Positions 10,194-21,410 of a DNA stretch of 64,000 bases are shown in pieces. Source of the DNA: Desmodus rotundus (Eukaryota; Chordata; Mammalia; Chiroptera; Phyllostomidae); assembly GCF_022682495.2 (NCBI RefSeq), contig NC_071392.1, positions 107,250,896 to 107,314,895 of the forward strand, in the 5' to 3' direction. Numbering within the stretch: position 1 is the first letter of the stretch; each line of letters opens with the position of its first letter. The notes under the pieces are model-generated. The model had not been told where the DNA came from, searched no databases, and worked only from the letters and a program-made list of their open reading frames with translations. A program made the translations under genes and the position numbers.

Positions 10194-10566
10194 GTGACCC
10201 TCAAACAACACCGGGGTCAGTGGCACCAACTCCCATACAACAAACATCTGCATGTAACTTTTGACTTCCCAAAAAACTTAAGTACAGTTGTCCCTCAGGA
10301 TCGTGGAGGATTGGTTCCAGGACCTCCCCACGCCCACTTGGATACCAAAACCCATGGATGGGCAACCCATAGAATGGTGTGAACAATGTATACAGCCGGC
10401 CCTCCACATCCACGGATTCCCAACTGTGGATCAAAACTACGATTTTCAATCTGTGATTGGTTGAATCCATGGATCTGAAACACAGAGATAGGCAGGGCTA
10501 ATTGTGTATTTATTGCGTATAAGTGGGCCCACCTGGTGTAAACCCATGTTGCTCAAAAGTCAACTG
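10192..10566 (+). mobile_element. Tigger/MER2-like DNA transposon, split by a second one
   Basis: The left end CAGTGACCCTCAAACAACAC and the right end, whose reverse complement reads CAGTTGACTTTTGAGCAACA, are the terminal repeats of a MER2-type element. Internal blocks ATGTAACTTTTGACTTCCC and TATAAGTGGGCCCACCTGG support this. The middle is replaced by another element at 10285-10506. The TA duplication is no longer visible at the outer ends. Confidence 0.8.
10285..10506 (+). mobile_element. MER8-like Tigger-derived element nested in MER2-like element
   Basis: Begins CAGTTGTCCCTCAGGATC, continues GGATTGGTTCCAGGACC and TTGGATACCAAAACCCATGG, and ends GGTTGAATCCATGGATCTG then GGGCTAATTGTG. It is flanked by TA at 10283-10284 and TA at 10507-10508, the target duplication of the pogo/Tigger group. 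Confidence 0.82.
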
Positions 10567-11605
10567 AGAATGTTGGACTGAGTTACAGCTTCTGTGGCTT
10601 TCAACAGAATCCTAAAGAAGAGATATAAATCCAGAATGGAGCCAGCTGACACACTCACAGAAATGGAGGAAAACGCAGCCGAAGCTCTCTCTGCCTGCGG
10701 TCTGCAGCTCAAGTCAAACCGGAGTCTGGGTGTTCGGGGCTCTTCAGAGTTGAAAACTGCCTCTATGCCCCACAAAATGCAGCTGTCAACAGGGATAGCT
10801 CTGTCATGCCAGACTTAGCAGGAGATAATACCACGACCCCCAAATTTTATCAACACCTTCTTTTAAAAGATATTTTCTGCCAGAAAACTTCTGGCAGCTT
10901 GAAGGAAACAAATAGATTAATAGACTTGTCTTTCCCTTCCCAATTTTCAGATGCCACCAGATTGAGAGACAAAGTAATGAGCAAGGCACAGAAGCAAATT
11001 TTTTTTAAAGTAACACAAGAATCTTCAGGCTTAAAAATCTATTTCTAAACAAGAAAGCTGGCTGTTGATACTTGACCGAGAGCTGGCTTCTCGTGGACCA
11101 GCCGGAAGTGGGCTCCAAAAGCATTTTAGTTCACAAAAAGAACCTGCCCTGCAAGGCCCACCTCAGGCATGGCCAGGAAGAAAGAAGGATAATGGACAAG
11201 AAAAAAACATCCAAAACAGTGATGCCAGGAGATATAAAGAATGATGGAGTAAAGAGAGAGGGAGAGTCAGAGATGCTGGACGGGCAATGGGGAGCAGTTT
11301 CCGTTGTGTGTTCACCTTCTCTGTCCACATGAGATACTTTTATTGTTTTCCAGCTCCTACTTCATCACTGCATATTGACTCCTTGAAAGCAGATCATTTA
11401 TCTTGCAGTTGTTAAGTTACAGCCCCATGAGGAGCCACACTTAGACTTGATGGATAGAACTGGGGACTACCCAGAGACCCTAGATTTGGAGGTGGATTTA
11501 ATAACTACAAGGAGCTTTGGTGTTGTCTCCTTTGGTGTGGGGAGGGTTGAGTAAGGGCTGGGGTGCAGATGGCTTTGTTCCCAGTATCAGTTACCCTTTT
11601 TTTAT
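10567..11605. other. Unique sequence, no gene recognised
   Basis: The open frames of 74-89 codons here do not match anything I know and are open on both strands. I see no clear repeat signature. Confidence 0.35.
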
Positions 11606-11609
11606 ATAG

Positions 11610-11997
11610 TAATAGATCCCCTGATGTTTAGGTAGGCATGTGGCTTCTCAGAATAAAAACCAAACTTGCCAGCCTCTCTTGTGTGGCCATAAGGCTGAGT
11701 TTCTGCCAGGTCATAGCTTCAAATGAGGGAGTCCTCTCCTACTGCTTTCCTCCCGCATGCTGGTCGGAACATAGGCACGGAGATAAATTATCTTGCATCA
11801 GGTAGAGGAGAGCCATGCTCTGCAAACAGTGGAACAGGAGGCTCCTGGGTCCCTAAGGCTTTGGCAAAGTACAATTACCATGCCAGCCCTGGGTTTTTCT
11901 ACCTTCTAAATTTTCATGTATGAGGAAATAAACTTTCATCTTATTCAAGCTACTGTTATTTTCAGTCTCTGCTATACACAGCCAACTCTTATAATGC
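11610..11997 (+). mobile_element. LTR-like repeat, family B
   Basis: Shares with the other family B copies an early CTTGCCAGCCTCTCTTGTGT block, a GGCTCCTGGGTCCCTAAGGC block, and a terminal GAGGAAATAAACTTTCATCT with TTCAAGCTACTGTTATTTTC. AATAAA lies just upstream of the end, as in LTR polyadenylation signals. Together with 8530-8860 it brackets a block lying within an L1. Confidence 0.6.
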
Positions 11998-11999
11998 TA

Positions 12000-12304
12000 A
12001 ATAATCTAAGAAATATTGAGAATAAATAAATTATGCATTCACTTTTAAAGATAGAACAACTCAAGAAAATAGAAGTAAAAATAAGACCTGAAATAGGAAA
12101 AAGTAGAAGCTTTGACAAGAATTTTTTTAGAAAACTTAAGAATTTTTGACAAAGAACAGGCTGGTTCTTTGAAAATGCCAATAATGTAGATAAACTTAGT
12201 ACAAGCTTGATCATTAGATCATAATTAAAATATGGCAAAAGTTTGTTTCTTCATCATAAGAGGTTGTCATAAAAAATTTCAGGTTGGCTTAAAATATAAA
12301 TACA
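12000..12304 (+). pseudogene. Ancient L1 ORF2 fragment, part 2
   Basis: AATAAATTATGCATTCACTT, then AAAGATAGAACAACTCAAG and CAGGCTGGTTCTTTGAAAAT followed by AGATAAACTTAGTACAAGC correspond to the L1 ORF2 stretch that encodes the start of the reverse transcriptase region. It continues the fragment at 8140-8515. Confidence 0.65.
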
Positions 12305-12474
12305 GACTTCGCCATGTGTCTCAGTTGGTTGAAGCATTGTCCCCTACACCAAAAGGTTGGGGGTTCAATCCCCAGTTGGGGTGAGTATGTGAGGCAACCA
12401 ATCGATGTTTCTCTCTCACATCAATGTTTCTCTCTCCCTTCCTCTCTCTCTAAAATCAATAAACATATTTTTTA
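12305..12474 (+). mobile_element. VES-type bat SINE, diverged shorter form
   Basis: Contains GTGTCTCAGTTGGTTG, a B box GGTTCAATCCC, a doubled TGTTTCTCTCTCACA body and a CAATAAACATATTTTTT tail. It is flanked by AAAATATAAATACA (12291-12304) and AAAATATAGATACA (12475-12488), a 14-bp duplication with one mismatch. It is inserted in the old L1. Its divergence and different body mark a separate subfamily. Confidence 0.9.
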
Positions 12475-12489
12475 AAAATATAGATACAA

Positions 12490-12700
12490 AAATCGTTTTT
12501 TATAAAATTATAAATTACCATAATTGACACAAGGAATAAGATAAAAATCCTGAATATAGAAAAAAGTATTTTTTTAAGCTGAATCATTTGTCAAAATTCT
12601 TCCACACCCCAAAATATATACCAGATCCAAACAGCTTTACATTCAAATGTTGCCAAACACTTACAGAACAGAGTACTTCTGTGTTATGTAACTTCTTTCA
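12490..12700 (+). pseudogene. Ancient L1 ORF2 fragment, part 3
   Basis: CTGAATCATTTGTCAAAATT, CCAGATCCAAACAGCTTTAC and TGCCAAACACTTACAGAACA follow the L1 reverse transcriptase region (the gaatcaga, ccagatgg, tttcac and accaaacattta order of the consensus). All frames are lost. Confidence 0.55.
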
Positions 12701-12784
12701 GGGAAAAGAAAAGAAAGGTGCCAGCCCTAATGGGGCTAGATTAACCTTAATTCTATACCCAGATGTGGATAATTAATTAGTCAA

Positions 12785-13190
12785 CTTTCCTGTGGAGACG
12801 ACCCAACAAATCTCTGTGGCTTACAGAAACCAAGATGTGTTCCTCATGCATGTTACCTGTGGCTGCAGGTCAGATGAGGCCATGCCCTGGACTGCAACTC
12901 TGTCCCACGTGTTTTTGCATCCAGGAGCCCAGACTAGAGAAACAGCCTCTATGGGCAACAGGCCCATTTGGGGGGTGAGGGGCAGAGGAGAGGTGGTAAA
13001 ATAGTTGTAATGCCTCTTAAAATCTCTTGGTTTTAGCTTGAGACTGACATAGAGTCGCTTCTACACACATTGGTTCAAGCCTGTCACGTGATCGAACTTG
13101 ACAAGGAGCATGGAAGTATGCTGCAGCTGCAAGGGATGCAACACACGCCCACTCCTGTAAGTCCCTTACAGGCGAAGTTAAATTAAATAG
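12785..13190 (+). mobile_element. LTR-like repeat inside the old L1 (MLT1-like)
   Basis: AACAAATCTCTGTGGCTTAC, GCTGCAGGTCAGATGAGG and later blocks resemble the MaLR-type units at 16515 and 57730. L1 ORF2 similarity ends before it and resumes after it, so it is an insertion. Confidence 0.4.
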
Positions 13191-13192
13191 TT

Positions 13193-13483
13193 GCTAACAA
13201 TCATCAACCCTCCCCAGATGATACAAGAAAAGTAGAGGCCAATGTCACTTACAAATATTAATGTGAATATCCTGAACAAAATAGTCAACTGAATCCAATT
13301 TTTTAATTATAAAATATGAAAAGAATTATAAAATATGGTCAAATAGAATTTATGCTATGAATTTATGCAAGGATGGTTAGAAAATTTGGCAATGCAATGC
13401 ACCACACTGGCATATTAAAGATAAACACATTTTATCTCCATAGTTGCGGGAAAAAGTATTCAATAAAACTCAACATCATATCT
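13193..13483 (+). pseudogene. Ancient L1 ORF2 fragment, part 4
   Basis: GAGGCCAATGTCACTTACAA, CCTGAACAAAATAGTCAACT, ATGCAAGGATGGTTAGAAAA and ATTCAATAAAACTCAACATC correspond to the L1 reverse transcriptase core (aggccaatatc, ctcaacaaaatac, gcaaggatggttcaat, aaaattcaacaacc). It is cut at 13483 by a younger L1 tail and continues at 14361. Confidence 0.75.
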
Positions 13484-14360
13484 TTTTTTAATGTAAATAT
13501 TTTATTTTTATTTCTGTTTTTATTTAATCTTTATTGTATTTTGTCCATTACCATCTTGTCCCTTTGCATTCCCCTCATCCCAGCAGTCATCACACTGTTG
13601 TCCATGTCCATGAGTCCTTTTTCCTTTTTGTTCCATCCCTCCACCCGCTAACTTCCCCCACCACTAGCTGCCATCTGCTCTCCATCCAGGAGTCCGTCCC
13701 CATTTCCTTGTTAGTTCAGTTTGTTCATTAGACTCCACATACGAGTAAAATCACATGGTAGTTGTCTTTCTCTGACTGGCTTATTTCACTTGGCATAATG
13801 TTCTCCAGGTCCATCCATACTGTTACTAAGGGTAAATTTTTTTCTTTTTTACAGCCAAGTTGTATTCCATTGTGTTAAATGTCCCATAGTTGTCTTATCC
13901 ATTCATCTACTGATGGACACTCCAGCTGTTCCCATCTTGGCGATTGTGAATAATACTACAATGGACATAGGGATGCTTATGTTCTTTCAAATTAGTGGTT
14001 CCTTTGGATATATTCCCAGGAGTGGGATTGCTGGGTCAAAAGGCACATCCATTTTTAATGTTCTGTGGTCTCTACACACTGCTTTCCACAGTGGCTGCAC
14101 CAATCTGCATTCCACCAACAGTGCAAAAGGGCTCCCCTTTCTCCTCATCCTCGCCAGCACTTGTTGTTTGTTGATTTATTAATGCTGGCCATTCTGACAG
14201 GTGTGAGATGGTATCTCGTTGTGGTTTTAATTTGCATTTCTCTGATGATTAGTGACATTGAGCATCTTTTCATATGTCTATTAGCCATCTGTATGTCCTC
14301 TGTGGAGAAGTGTCTATTCAGGTCCTTTGCCCATTTTTTAATTGAGTTGTTTGTTCAAAG
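13484..14360 (-). mobile_element. Younger 5'-truncated L1, antisense
   Basis: Read on the minus strand this is an L1 3' end: ORF2 C-terminus, 3' UTR and A tail (T run at 13484). Plus-strand hallmarks are GTGAGATGGTATCTCGTTG, CACCAACAGTGCAAAAGGG and GGATATATTCCCAGGAGTGG. It sits in an older sense L1. A short candidate duplication TCATATCT (13476-13483) and TCATTTCT (14361-14368) marks the ends. It is about 877 bp, so over 80 percent of a full L1 is missing. Confidence 0.9.
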
Positions 14361-15650
14361 TCATTTCTGAAATTTTAGCACTGAGAAAATAGGCTTTTTA
14401 ACCTAAGGAAAGTATCTAAAATAATAATAATAAAAGCTATAAGAAACATAATACTTCTAGTTAAATTTCAAAAGAATGTCCATTAAAATTTAAAACAACA
14501 CACAAATGCCTGTTATTTCACCTTCTGTCCTTCTGAAGGTCTTAGTCAATTCAATCAGCATAATAGAAGAAAAAATATAAGGATTGGCATGAGGCATGGA
14601 AAAGTAAAAGGCAAAGTTGTCATTATTTGCCTATAATTTGATTGCTACACTGGAAATCTCAGAGAATCTAAAAACTACTAAAATAAGTGAGATATTTTGG
14701 TTCATTTGCTTAATTTAAGTTCAAAAATTTTAAAACCCAGTTATTCATATACCAAATATAGACAATTAAAAATGTATAGAGAACTTGAAAGAGAACAGTA
14801 TTCACATTAGTCAAAAATATGTGGGAATAAATCTAACTCCAAAAAGTGTGAAACTTTATGGAAAAAGTTACAAAACATATTAAAACACTTTCTGGAGGCC
14901 TGAAAAAATGGCAAGTTTTATTATGCATAGGAAGAAAGACATAAGGATGCCAATTTTCCACTAATTAATTTATAAATCCCATATGATTCTAATCAAAATC
15001 CAAATAGAGCTTTTCATGGAACTTGTGCTGATGCCAAAATTCACATGTAAATGCGAAAATCCAAGTACAGCCAAGGCAATTCCGAAAAAGAAGAACAAGT
15101 GAGGGGGCTGGTTTACCTTAAAAGGGGAGATAGGATTAAGCTATAGTAATGGGATGGTAAGGCATCCCTTACTCTCCCAGTAATGGGACGGTGCAGGAAT
15201 ACAACCACCGTCTCCTGGAATGGAAGAGAGAGCATAAAAGATCTGCCTGTATGTATGAACAAAGTATATGAGAGCACTATATACCTCTATAGCCATTCCA
15301 TAGTTTGGCAAGTTCACTTCTGTGTAAAATGCTTTATGCCACATATAATTTTTTAGATTGCAGATGGATTAGAGGCCTAAATGTGAAAATAATTTTTAGA
15401 AGAAAATGTGTACTTCCTTTGTAAACTCGTGGTTGGGAAAGTGTTCTTAAACAAGAGAGAAAAAGCACAAACCACAAAGATTGACAAATTAAAACCTTCT
15501 CTGTAAAAAAGAATCCTATAAAGAAAGTGAAAAGACTGGAAAAAGTGGGTACAACTGTTTACAATGCATGTAGACAACCAAGAATTAATTCCCAGAGCAT
15601 GTAAAGAACACCTACGAATCAATAAGAAAATACAGAGGCTTCAAATTTGA
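14361..15650 (+). pseudogene. Ancient L1 ORF2 fragment, part 5 and C-terminal region
   Basis: Resumes exactly where part 4 was cut. Later blocks GGCAAAGTTGTCATTATTTG, CTGGAAATCTCAGAGAATC, GAATAAATCTAACTCCAAAA, GGGGGCTGGTTTACCTTA, TTAAAACCTTCTCTGT and TAAAGAACACCTACGAATCA follow the L1 ORF2 order to near its C-terminus. All frames are broken. Confidence 0.8.
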
Positions 15651-16514
15651 TCCCTAATTCAAAAGTTACAATAGCAGGAGTCCAAAATTGCAGGTGCTAA
15701 TTTTTGACCAAGCTATTTCTTACTCCAGCACCTTTATACTCCAGCACAATGAAGCTCAATTTGCTGGAAGCTGATAAATGCCCACATCAATCAGAAGTGG
15801 ACAGAGGTTTGTGATAAGATTTGAAATGGAGTAATTTGGTATTGCTGGAGGACAGGGTGAGATAGAACAAGCAGATATGTGAAATGAGAAAGCGGCAAGG
15901 AAGGCCTGGTTAAAATAAATAAATAAACAGACGAGTAAACCCAGACGCCGGGGAAAGACGAGAGAGTGGGGTTATTGACAGAGCCCATGAGAGTCAATAA
16001 GTTCATCAGGGGCATCCCTACCCAAAGCCAGGATGGGGAAACTGGCTCGGCAGTAGTGCCATGAGGAGAGTCCAGAGTTTGAGTTAACAGTGAAGTCAAC
16101 GTGGACCAAAAGTGGGGTGTCACCATCAGGCTAAAACCACTTAGAGCCACATCATTCGGAAGAGCAAGTCCATAGGAGCAGAAGGCAGAGCTATCGTCTC
16201 TCCTCACTAATCAGACTGTACTTGGGAATGTGTCCCCTTGCAGGACTCCCACCATGGGGAGGACGCCTAGGAAAATTGACTTTCCCATCAACAAAAGGTT
16301 GAAGCCATTCCCACTGAAAGAACATGTATTGCAAACCTACAGTTTGTTTATCAGTGATGATCAAGACACGTGCAGTCTCCCCCCTATAGGTTGGGATATA
16401 GTGCAAGGGGGCAAACCGGGAGATAGTTAAACGACACTCCATTGGAATGCGTGCCTTTTCATGACAGAAGAACTTATAAGGTGCTGTGGGAGCAGAAGGA
16501 ACGGTATTGTGTCA
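15651..16514. other. Unassigned sequence after the L1
   Basis: No gene recognised. A short AAATAAATAAATAAACAG stretch near 15915 may be a SINE or LINE tail. The 138-codon minus open frame (15791-16207) has no recognisable domain. Confidence 0.35.
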
Positions 16515-16870
16515 GTCAGATTAGACTAAATTTTGCTGTAGTAACAACCAATCCCTAGATTCCACTTGCTTAGAGTCACAAATGTTTACTTCTTGCTCTT
16601 GTTGATGTCCATTAAGGGTCAGCCATGGCTCCACTCCACCTGCTCTTATTCTAAGACCCAGAGTGGAGGACCAGGCTCTGTGCCAATCTCATGTCAGAGT
16701 GCAAAGCACAATGGCAGAACCATGCAATGGTTCTTAAAGCTTCCGGTCAGAAGTGACCTACATCGTTTCTATCACATTTCATTGGACGAGGCAGGCCACA
16801 AGGCAGCTCTTGCAGCAATTGGGTGGAAAGTAAAAGTCTCCTTGCAAGGATGGGTTCAACAGGGAAAAGC
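16515..16870 (+). mobile_element. LTR-like repeat, MaLR type
   Basis: TTTGCTGTAGTAACAACCAA, GTTCTTAAAGCTTCCGGTC, AGAAGTGACCTACATCG and CATTTCATTGGACGAGG match the block order seen also at 57730-58110 (ggcttaca, ggaagtgacacac, attccattggcc). It is a diverged solo LTR-type repeat. Confidence 0.5.
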
Positions 16871-16904
16871 TCAGGAAAAAAAAGAGGCAAAAATAATTTG
16901 GGAA

Positions 16905-17400
16905 AAAAAGTGAAATCCGTCAGGATATATATTCTTATCGACAGTGTAAGAAAAAATAAATGCATATGTTCAGCAAAAGACACTAATGCTCATGGCAGCA
17001 TTGTCCACAATAGACGAAAACTGGAAACAGCTGAAATGCCCATTGAGAGTAGAACGGATCAAAAACAATGGCATATTCATTCACGCAATGGGTCATGCAA
17101 TGAATAACACACAGGAAAGAAAAAGCAGTGAGCTATGCCACCTGGAACAACACAGGTGAGTGCAAGGAGCCAAATGCAAAACGGGAGCACAGCATTTATA
17201 TGAAGCTTGAAAGAAGACAACACTAATTAATCTATGGCGATAGAGGTCCAAATAGCAGTTACTTCTGAGATGTATCTACTAACGGAAATATGAGGGAGGC
17301 TTTGGGGTGCTGGAGATGTTCTGTATCGTTACTGGAGTGGCTGTATACTTAAAATGGGTCTACTTAAGTGTGTGTAAGTTATCTTCATTTAAAAGAAAAA
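16905..17400 (+). mobile_element. Old L1 3' end
   Basis: GGCAGCATTGTCCACAATAG, AACTGGAAACAGCTGAAATG, GAGATGTTCTGTATCGTTAC and TGTATACTTAAAATGGG are the standard 3' end blocks of mammalian-wide L1M families, in sense orientation with a decayed A-rich tail. Confidence 0.75.
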
Positions 17401-17639
17401 ATCTGTACCCTACATAGGCCCCTAAGCTGGAGAGGTGGGTCCTCTCAGTGATGGCTTGCCAGAGGAAGTTACTTATAAACTCCAGCCTGAAAAATGAGCA
17501 GAAGTATCCAGGAGAATCAGAGGGACACACTGCAGGATGAGGGACACATCTCCGTGAATGCTGGGGGACCAAAGGTGTCATGGCCCAAAAAAGATGTTAA
17601 AACACTTTCTGGAAGGCATGTCCCCTGCCAAGGGAAGTG

Positions 17640-18060
17640 CTGAGAGCTGTGATTGGACCAGACATTGCAAATCTTAATGGGTGTATTAAGAACTTCTGCC
17701 CTTTACCTGAAGGCCACAGGGAATCCATTGGAAGGCTTCAAACAGGGAAAGGCATAGTCATGTTTTCACTTCGGAAGGATTGCTCTGCCTACAGTAAAAA
17801 TGAAGTTGAAAAGACGAAATGGAAGCTGAGAGGCCGGCAAGCCAATTGCTGCATTTGTCTAAACCAGAGAAGAGGGAGGTCCAAAATAGAGCAAATTACA
17901 GTAATGACCACATGGCATTCTGCCTTGTTTTCTATGCTAATTAATAATGGAGGTGAAGAGAAGGAACCAGATTCAAGAGATATTTAGGAGGAAGAATTGA
18001 CAGAACTCCAAGATGTTATCTGATGAACAGCTAAAGAAACCAGACTTCGTTCTTTCTGGA
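17640..18060 (-). repeat. L2-like LINE fragment, antisense
   Basis: AATCCATTGGAAGGCTTCAA, then CATAGTCATGTTTTCACTTC, then GGATTGCTCTGCC match the antisense L2 pattern in which a small block set (ggaagggtttt, gacatgatc, gatcactctggc) precedes the terminal region. Diverged, medium confidence. Confidence 0.4.
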
Positions 18061-18419
18061 AGGAATATGCGAAGCCAGCCCCGAAGCAAAAACAATCAGG
18101 TAAAACCAGAGTCAAGGGGCGAAGTCACAAAGAAGTGCTTTCTCCTGTTTGTACTCCCCAGCAGGAGACAGACCACCAGCAGAAGTAGAACCGGGAAGTG
18201 CCAGACGGATATCAGATTCTGTAAAAGGAGCAAGTAAGGGTTGGACCAGCTGACATCCAAGGTCTTACCACACTAACAATTCTATGAACAACGGCAGTTC
18301 CTTTGTCTCCTCTGAGACTAACTCTTGTAACACTTCAAGTCTGGTCCCCGACCGTATCTGCCACAGCGTACATACCACGATCTGGGCTCTCTGCCCAAAA
18401 GAGGCCGGCCTGTCACCTC

Positions 18420-18600
18420 AACCTGTCTCAGACCCTATATTTCTATGAACTTGTCAGGGTATATTTTAATTATCTTTTTCTGTGTTCATCAACTCTTATG
18501 AGACTGTGAACTCCTACACTATGTCAAGGATCATGTCTGACTCCTTTTTATTTCCATGAACCTATCACATGGCCAGATGCTATTGAATGGATGAGCCACT
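18420..18600 (+). repeat. L2 LINE 3' end
   Basis: AGACTGTGAACTCCTACACT, then GGATCATGTCTGACTCC and TGGATGAGCC resemble the L2 3' terminus (agactgtgagctcc, gggaccatgtct, tgaatgaatg). Confidence 0.5.
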
Positions 18601-18719
18601 TTTTTAAGTTGCATAGTATTCTACTTTGTGGAGCCGTACACCCTAGCAGGGAAACCAGAACTGAAACCAGGCAGACTGGGGGGATGCAGCACAGAGTATC
18701 ACAAGAGCCCCTTCATTTA

Positions 18720-18776
18720 TTCTTTCTTTCTTTCTTTCTTCCTTTCTTTCTTTCTTTCTTTCATTCTTTCTTTTTA
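18720..18776 (+). repeat. (CTTT)n microsatellite
   Basis: About 14 CTTT tetranucleotides with two point interruptions (TTCC and TCAT). It could be the poly(A)-derived tail of an antisense retroelement, but I see no element head next to it. Confidence 0.95.
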
Positions 18777-19600
18777 GTGAGGGATTTCTATCAAAAAGAA
18801 CCCACCATAAGTTGCCTTTTGAATGACTCCTAGAAATTAATACACACCTATGAACATAAACTGAGAACTTCCTTCTTCAAACAAACAAATGTGAAGCAGG
18901 ACTGAGCTCTTGGTAGGCAGTGTACATTTTTAATATGTGGCACCTTGGTGGGAGATGCAGGCTTCAGTCCCTCTGACTGACAGCTCCTAATGACAGCAAA
19001 AAGCCAAGGTGTCCCCATAGGCCAAACAGATGTTCTGAGTTGACAAAGGGAGGCCAAACACTGCCCTCGTTGTTATCGCTTCTGTGTATTCTAATTGCTG
19101 AACCCTGTTGAAAGGCCTGAACTATAACATGCATGTGCTTTATCATCAAAGAAATGAATGTACAGCCAACAGGAGCACGTAGCCCAGTAAAATCAGAAAG
19201 AGGATATTATCAACTTGCAGAGGGAGGCAGATAGGAGTTTTGACGGCTTCACTAACATACTTCAAAGCAAGTTTACAATGGACTGGAGTGAAGGGAGTCA
19301 GTGAGCAAAGAGAGGGATGTAGTAATTAGAGTTAATTACTCTTGTTACTATGGTAGCAACTCAGAACAGGCCAAGTTAGACACACATTCAAGATGAATCT
19401 CAAACAGGGTCATGGGCTTTCATCACCAAGTAGCTGGGAGCTGACTATTTAACAGAATTAAATTCCATTGTTTACCCCGAAGACAATCTTCCCCTTTAAC
19501 CAGTTCTGCACTGTAACGGAACAAGTGTTATCTGAATCCTAAGATTGGTTACCCACGTTTGCAATGGATATTCTCTCAGGATGGCCATTTAGGTGGGATG
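18777..19600. other. Unique sequence, no gene recognised
   Basis: No clear repeat or coding signature. Short open frames overlap on both strands. Confidence 0.35.
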
Positions 19601-19604
19601 TTGT

Positions 19605-20130
19605 TTGGGGTCCCCCCTCAGAAGTGGATGCTGTGGTAAGGATTCAAGTGCAAGTAGTTTATTCAGGGAGGGAGGAGGGAGTGACCCCAGGAAGTACCAG
19701 CAGAGCAGTGGAGAAGTAAAACAGAAAAGGGAGCTAATAAAGGGTGTGTCTTGAAGCAACTTTCCACTCTGGGCAACTAATACGTAGTCCCACTGGGGAA
19801 CCCTGGGAGCCGGTTTAGAACGTGTGCTTCAGAATTATTCTGCCCAGGGTGAGAGGCGGCTGGGGTATTTCTACCAACCATCCATCATGGTTGAAGGCTG
19901 CTACTGGGAGGGTTTCATTCCCTGGGGCTTCCACACCTGCATCCCAGCCAGCGAAATGGGAGCAGGAGTGATAACACTTCACCTCCACGCCCCCCACACG
20001 GAATCCTTGCATGCCCCACTCTCCATGCCCGTTCCTCTTTCTGGATGGCTGCAGCGGAAGTAACTCTGGGTGGCCACAGAAGCCACGAGCTGAAGAAGAA
20101 AGAACCCCAGATGAATCATCACATGGAGGA
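19605..20130 (-). mobile_element. LTR, family A, antisense
   Basis: GATTCAAGTGCAAGTAGTTT is the reverse complement of the AACTACTTGCACTCAAATC end of family A, and GTGACCCCAGGAAGTACC mirrors its CCTGGGATCACC block. The orientation is opposite to the copies at 5250, 50745 and 53790. Confidence 0.55.
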
Positions 20131-20139
20131 CTCCCCATC

Positions 20140-21405
20140 AATTGGGAATGTCCCTTTTTGACTTTGTGAAAGAGAACTGACTAGTTTCTGGGCCATTATA
20201 AATGTTCAGTGTGTTTGTTATAGCAAGTAGAATCCTTTAATTAATACACTATTCTTTTACTATTTGCCAGTCAGAATGTGAACATCTCAGTCTCGCTTTA
20301 ACTTAAACCTTGTTGATGACTATGTCTATACCTTAAACGTCCTGCAGCCTTCTTCATCTGGAGGGTGTAAATAGGGTCACCGTATCAGTGACTTCCGGTT
20401 CCACTGCTCTCACCTACATAGGAAATCCGGCTCTCGTCCTCACCCCACAGCACCCCCAACAAACACACACACCTGGCCATTCCTCCTCCCTGAGACTCCC
20501 CAAGGCCTATCTCACAGAAGGTCTAATGTCATCTAAGGTCCTTAACTGACCCTCTGCTATGACTCTAATCTAGGTGGCTGACCTGGACATCCCTCAGGTC
20601 ACATAGGACCTGCTGCTGACACTACTCTGGACTTCCTTGATATTCAGGAGTTCATGTGTGCCCCTCATCCTCCTGCCAACAGGGAAGCCCCTTCCCTTCC
20701 TTTCTTCTCTCCTCTAATAGAGGTATCTCACAGCAGAGTAGGCTGAACTCCTAAGGTTTAGCATTCTTATGGGTATTTTTTTTACATACATAGCCCTCTC
20801 CTCTTATAGAAAACATACATGCTCATAGGATAATAATTGTATGAGGAAAGGGGACAAGTGATGTTGTGCCTGGAACCTCCCACTCCCCAGCCCTATGGCA
20901 GAAACCAACAAATAGGCCACATGCCTTCTTCTCCTACGATGAACCCTCTCCCGGGCATGCAGATGCCCTTACCTAAACCTCCAGCTCCTTTTGAGCCTGC
21001 CTAGGGGTCATCGTCTGTATATAACCCCAAATGTGAACCATGTTCAATTTCTGTTGCTGGAGACTCCTCACACGTATGAAGTCAGTGGATGGGAATACAA
21101 AGAAGTGAGGGGGAGGAATGGTCTCATTTACCTATTTCTGTAAGCCAAGTATATTTCAGCCCCAGCTTTGACCCAGCTGGGGCCACAGGCACCCAAAATG
21201 AACAGATCACATGAAGTTGTTTTTCTATAAATTGTTGTCCATCACACAGAGCATTTTTCTCCAGGCTACAGTTCTTCTGACCTTCATCTTGCCACCCCAG
21301 CTTCCTTTTCGTCTCTGGGAAATGAGGGCCTTTCCTCTCTGGGCTTCAAGTCCAGCCCCCGGTCAAACGGCTAGCTCTGCCTTGGGCTTCTGAGCCCTGA
21401 ACATG
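20140..21405. other. Unique sequence, no gene recognised
   Basis: Pyrimidine-rich tracts and short frames only. No repeat or gene signature that I can support. Confidence 0.35.
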
Positions 21406-21410
21406 AGCTA

